Shown here piece by piece: positions 60,925 through 64,000 of a DNA stretch of 64,000 nt. This DNA comes from Steromphala cineraria (taxonomy: Eukaryota; Mollusca; Gastropoda; Trochida; Trochidae): NCBI GenBank assembly GCA_916613615.1, contig OU744720.1, forward strand, positions 77,279,338 through 77,343,337, given 5' to 3'. The translations under genes were made by a program, and so were the position numbers. The number at the start of each line of letters is the position of its first letter. The stretch's first letter is position 1. The notes beneath the pieces were generated by a model. That model ran no database searches. It was not told the DNA's origin and worked only from the letters and a program-made list of their open reading frames with translations.

Positions 60925-62959
60925 ATTTTCAGGGGATTCATTAAAAGGCTTTCGTCAGACTAAAATTCGCTTCTGCATTGTCGATTATAAGACTATGTTT
61001 TTTAAATTGAAAACTTGCACATATATTTATCATTTTTTGGATAAATAAATAATAAATCCAACCAACAAGTCATTTAAAAGTATGTCTCTTTAATGGCAAG
61101 ACTATCCAGTATCCAGTCCACCTCTCGTCCCTTTCAATAACAGATAATGATCATCGTTACATTTTGGGGAAAACAAGGCTATTAACATACGCACATATCT
61201 CCCAAACATCCGCTCATTCAGACTATTTCTGATATACTGACGTTTGAATGGATTAAAGACTCATTGATATAGCACGAAAATAGTCTGTGAATAAACCTAG
61301 AATTCTTCAACGAACTTATGTAGTCTTCATTGACCGGGAGTGTCTGAGACGTATTGATTATATCGTCCTGTTGGGTTATATTTCATTCAACGACAAGTCA
61401 CTGTAAAGGATTATCACATTCAGTCAGCCCGTCATGATGTAAGTATTGATCATAAGAGCTCAGCACCATACTGCGTCACAACAGTGGACTAGATTGCAAG
61501 TACTTCGCCTTCTTGGATGTATGCCATGGAGTTCAGATTTAATACAGTGGCTTCTTGGAGTCCTGACCTATCCATGTATATAAGGACATTTAGCTGAGGA
61601 AATGTAGCGTACATTACTTTTGTTGATTTCTTTATTACCCGATAAAGAGAGTGGGGTTATATAAAAATGTGCACGCATTTGGTAAAAAATATTTATACAC
61701 ATTTTAAAACACGTGTTTTTGACAGTTATACTGTTTCAGCAGCAAAATCAATCAATTAAAGTTTCAGATTGGAAACATTATTGTTTTTACAGGAAGTGAA
61801 CACCTACATGTTTATAACAGGTATTGCTGAAATTCTTTTTCTGAGAATATGAACATTATCAACTTGAATATTAAGCATTAAACCAGTGACTTTCCTGGAT
61901 ATCATGGCTATCAAGTGCTATTATGATGTTTAAGTGAAGCTATTTCCATGCAAACATAGGCGGAAAGCCGACAACGTCATGATGCCATAACTATACCTAT
62001 GAGATCTATTGATTGAAAGAAGAATACATCTTTATTGATGCATGCATGATAAAGCAGAACAAGCCGAGCGCATAATTTCAATTTATCGAGATATTCTAAA
62101 AAACACCTATAACTTTTTATAAAGGTGAGTATCGCTCATAAGTTCACATCTGAATGTCATGGATTTAGTTAAAAGTGAAGACTTTATGCCTGATAAACCT
62201 ATTTTGTGATGTATCTTAACAAGTTCTACTGCAGCGGACAAAGACCTGACTTAACTTTACCCAGGGGATTCAGTGATGGTATGGTGATTAAGACGCCTTT
62301 GTTGACACATTGTATAAGGCTGAACGCAGCAAACCAAACGCATGATTCCCATTTATCACCAATCAATCATCAATCAACTTTGTAACCATAAGCTTGAGAT
62401 ACATGTTAAATACAGTTCCATTAACAACAGTTCTAATGCTTCTATTATATGAATGACAAAATATCAGTTTTAGCAATACCTTTATCTTCCAAAATGTATC
62501 GCATATCCCTTACTAAAAATCAGACAACGAATCATAAATTACCAGTTTAAAAAGGTCGCTGGACAAATATACAAATAGAACCTGTCGCCTATGTAATTCA
62601 ACATTAGTTGCAGGTGAGTTAAATGAAAGATAATTACCCGAGGAAGTGTATCATGTGCATGTAATTTACGAAACGAGTGTCATTTTTTGAATTACCCGAG
62701 CGAGTCCGAGATGAATAGATGAAAGACCATTCGATTGACATGCACAAACGTTTATTCAGAAACGTATATACATGTATATACATGTGTTTGGAGTCAGGCC
62801 GGGGTACGTTTGCTCAGAGACGAAAATGGATCGGGACTTGGAACTTGGGACAGGAACTTGTTCCTATGCCCATCTCGTGTCTGAACTAAAGCTAGCAACG
62901 TCTACATAAACTAAAAAAGGGGGAAGTTGGTGGGGATTTCGTTACCATTCATGAACAAG

Positions 62960-63150
62960 GGAATCAGTAAGCTAATTAAGTTTTGTTCTTTAACCAAGAT
63001 TTTCAAGGTCCAAAGCATGCTCAATGGGATTCAGTTCAAATAAGTAGGCTGGCCAGTCCATGCGGGCAATTTGGTTTCTCTTGCAAGAAAATCATTGACT
63101 ATTCTTGATGTGTGAGATTGAGCATTGCCATCCATTCAGATGAAATAAGT
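62960..63150 (-). pseudogene. Tc1/mariner-type transposase remnant, B2 copy
   Basis: Minus strand: NAQSHTSRIVNDFLARETKL, then in another frame MDWPAYLFELNPIE (63061-63020) followed by HALDLENLG. Just upstream a WMxGNAQSH-like reading extends the match beyond what B1 keeps. The shared frameshift with B1 shows the gene was dead before the B duplication. Confidence 0.83.
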
Positions 63151-63371
63151 GAACCAGGAAATCATATACTGCAATTAGCATCAAACTGTTAATGGGGTTA
63201 AATATCACATTTGTATCGAACCAAGGTATTTATATATCAAAATAGGGATCGAACGGGGGGTCATATGCGGCACTTTGCAACGAACTGCGGGTCGTAATAT
63301 GTAAAGCAAATGCATCGGAAAGTCGACATTCGGCATAACCTACAATTGGCACAATTGGATCCCTAAATATC

Positions 63372-63735
63372 TTAAAGGGGCAGTAGCACGTGATTAGGGG
63401 GAATATAAGGTGATGTTAGGAAAATGAAAATTAATGGTTCCAATTGAAAGACAATGGATTTAAACTAAATGAAGCAGTAATAATTCAAATATATAACGTA
63501 AAGTCTAGCCATGCGTTTCCTTTTTCTTGCACAAATTGAATAAAAGGTGTTCACACAAAATGGCCGCCAGTGGATGTTATGTGAATCTTCATACTTAATC
63601 CTCTGACTATGGATGATTGGCTTGTGTAATGAGATTTTGACACATTCAAAATAATACATTTAGCATTAACTTACAATTATCAGTGAAATATTCAAAATAG
63701 AAAACTAATCAAAAACCGTGCTACTGCCCCTTTAA
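63372..63735 (+). mobile_element. TTAA MITE at the end of B2 (356 bp)
   Basis: Element 63376-63731, ends AGGGGCAGTAGCACG and CGTGCTACTGCCCCT, TTAA on both sides. It is the partner of 52498. To its right the sequence no longer follows the start of a B copy; it faintly resembles 43850-44110 instead. Confidence 0.92.
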
Positions 63736-63975
63736 ACAGTAGAACCGTGGGGTCAATAGCAATAGCTATCGAGAAGCCCGAATGTAGAGAAACTGCTGTA
63801 AGAGTGGGCGGGTGATGTACTGTTTACTGGTCGCGTTGATTAAACAAGTTCAGTCTGACAAGATAATGGAAAGTTTCGCGTGACTGATCTGACATCGCGT
63901 CTAATTAAGATGGGACAATCAACACAAACAATGCATACACGAGTAGAGTTATTTACATCTTCCTTCAGTCCTTAG

Positions 63976-64000
63976 TAGAAGAAGAAGAAGAAGAAGAAGA
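63976..64000 (+). repeat. (GAA)n microsatellite at window end
   Basis: Eight GAA units run to the last base; the repeat probably continues beyond the window. Confidence 0.95.

Larger units (their letters stand above)
52853..63735 (+). repeat. B2, second copy of the tandem duplication
   Basis: It starts TTAAAAC-ATTGGATTCCTGAATG, matching 39570, and ends with the MITE at 63376-63731. Private features are the 91-bp foldback at 57373, a nested insertion at 58586, and about 180-400 bases at 55296-55680 that B1 lacks. It lacks the block equivalent to 43190-44110. The gene candidate is inactivated here. Confidence 0.92.

Noticed and set aside
1..64000. CRISPR array, phage, operon or other bacterial system
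   Set aside because: No regularly spaced short repeats with unique spacers, no long bacterial-type frames or ribosome binding sites; the retroelements and splice signals indicate a eukaryote.

Overview
The window is AT-rich eukaryotic DNA. Open frames are short on both strands. Splice-type signals, non-LTR retrotransposon 3' ends, non-autonomous DNA transposons and microsatellites are present, and I see no operons or bacterial genes. The mix of tiny retroposon tails ending near TATAAATATCC, many foldback MITEs and many ACATGTA words suggests a marine invertebrate, perhaps a mollusc. That is inference from style only; no gene here fixes the taxon. No rRNA, intact tRNA or CRISPR was found.

The window is mainly a history of segmental duplication. 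(1) A pair, A1 (5-2773) and A2 (5238-7063), lies about 5.2 kb apart. (2) From about 10.7 to 41.9 kb, diverged copies of a 5-8 kb unit follow each other in the same orientation (U1 to U5 plus a fragment before U1). (3) From 39.57 kb to the end lies a younger tandem pair, B1 (39570-52852) and B2 (52853-63735). Its junction falls exactly on the TTAA at the end of a MITE.

The paralogous copies act as built-in controls. Several mobile elements occupy one copy and are missing from the other, which gives empty sites and target-site duplications (TSDs). By this test I can describe five kinds of element. They are 5'-truncated LINE ends (1151-2104, 40864-41156, 49850-50107); a TTAA-flanked 355-bp MITE family with six copies, one carrying a nested insertion; a TA-flanked family of about 565-590 bp with three members; foldback elements with 9-bp TSDs (32565-32655, 57373-57463, 48009-48271); and a broken Tc1/mariner-type transposase tail near 52.3 and 63.0 kb.

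The best host-gene candidate is a small three-exon gene on the minus strand of B1 (46132 down to 41434). The exon phases close exactly to 124 codons, with a candidate membrane segment and a Cys/Trp-bearing C-terminal exon. The B2 copy keeps all three exons but has two nonsense codons and a lost splice acceptor. Relics of the last exon also survive in U2 and U4. I could not assign a protein family. Long stretches between these features show nothing I can support as a gene. Unit boundaries for U1-U5 are approximate because they were aligned by eye.
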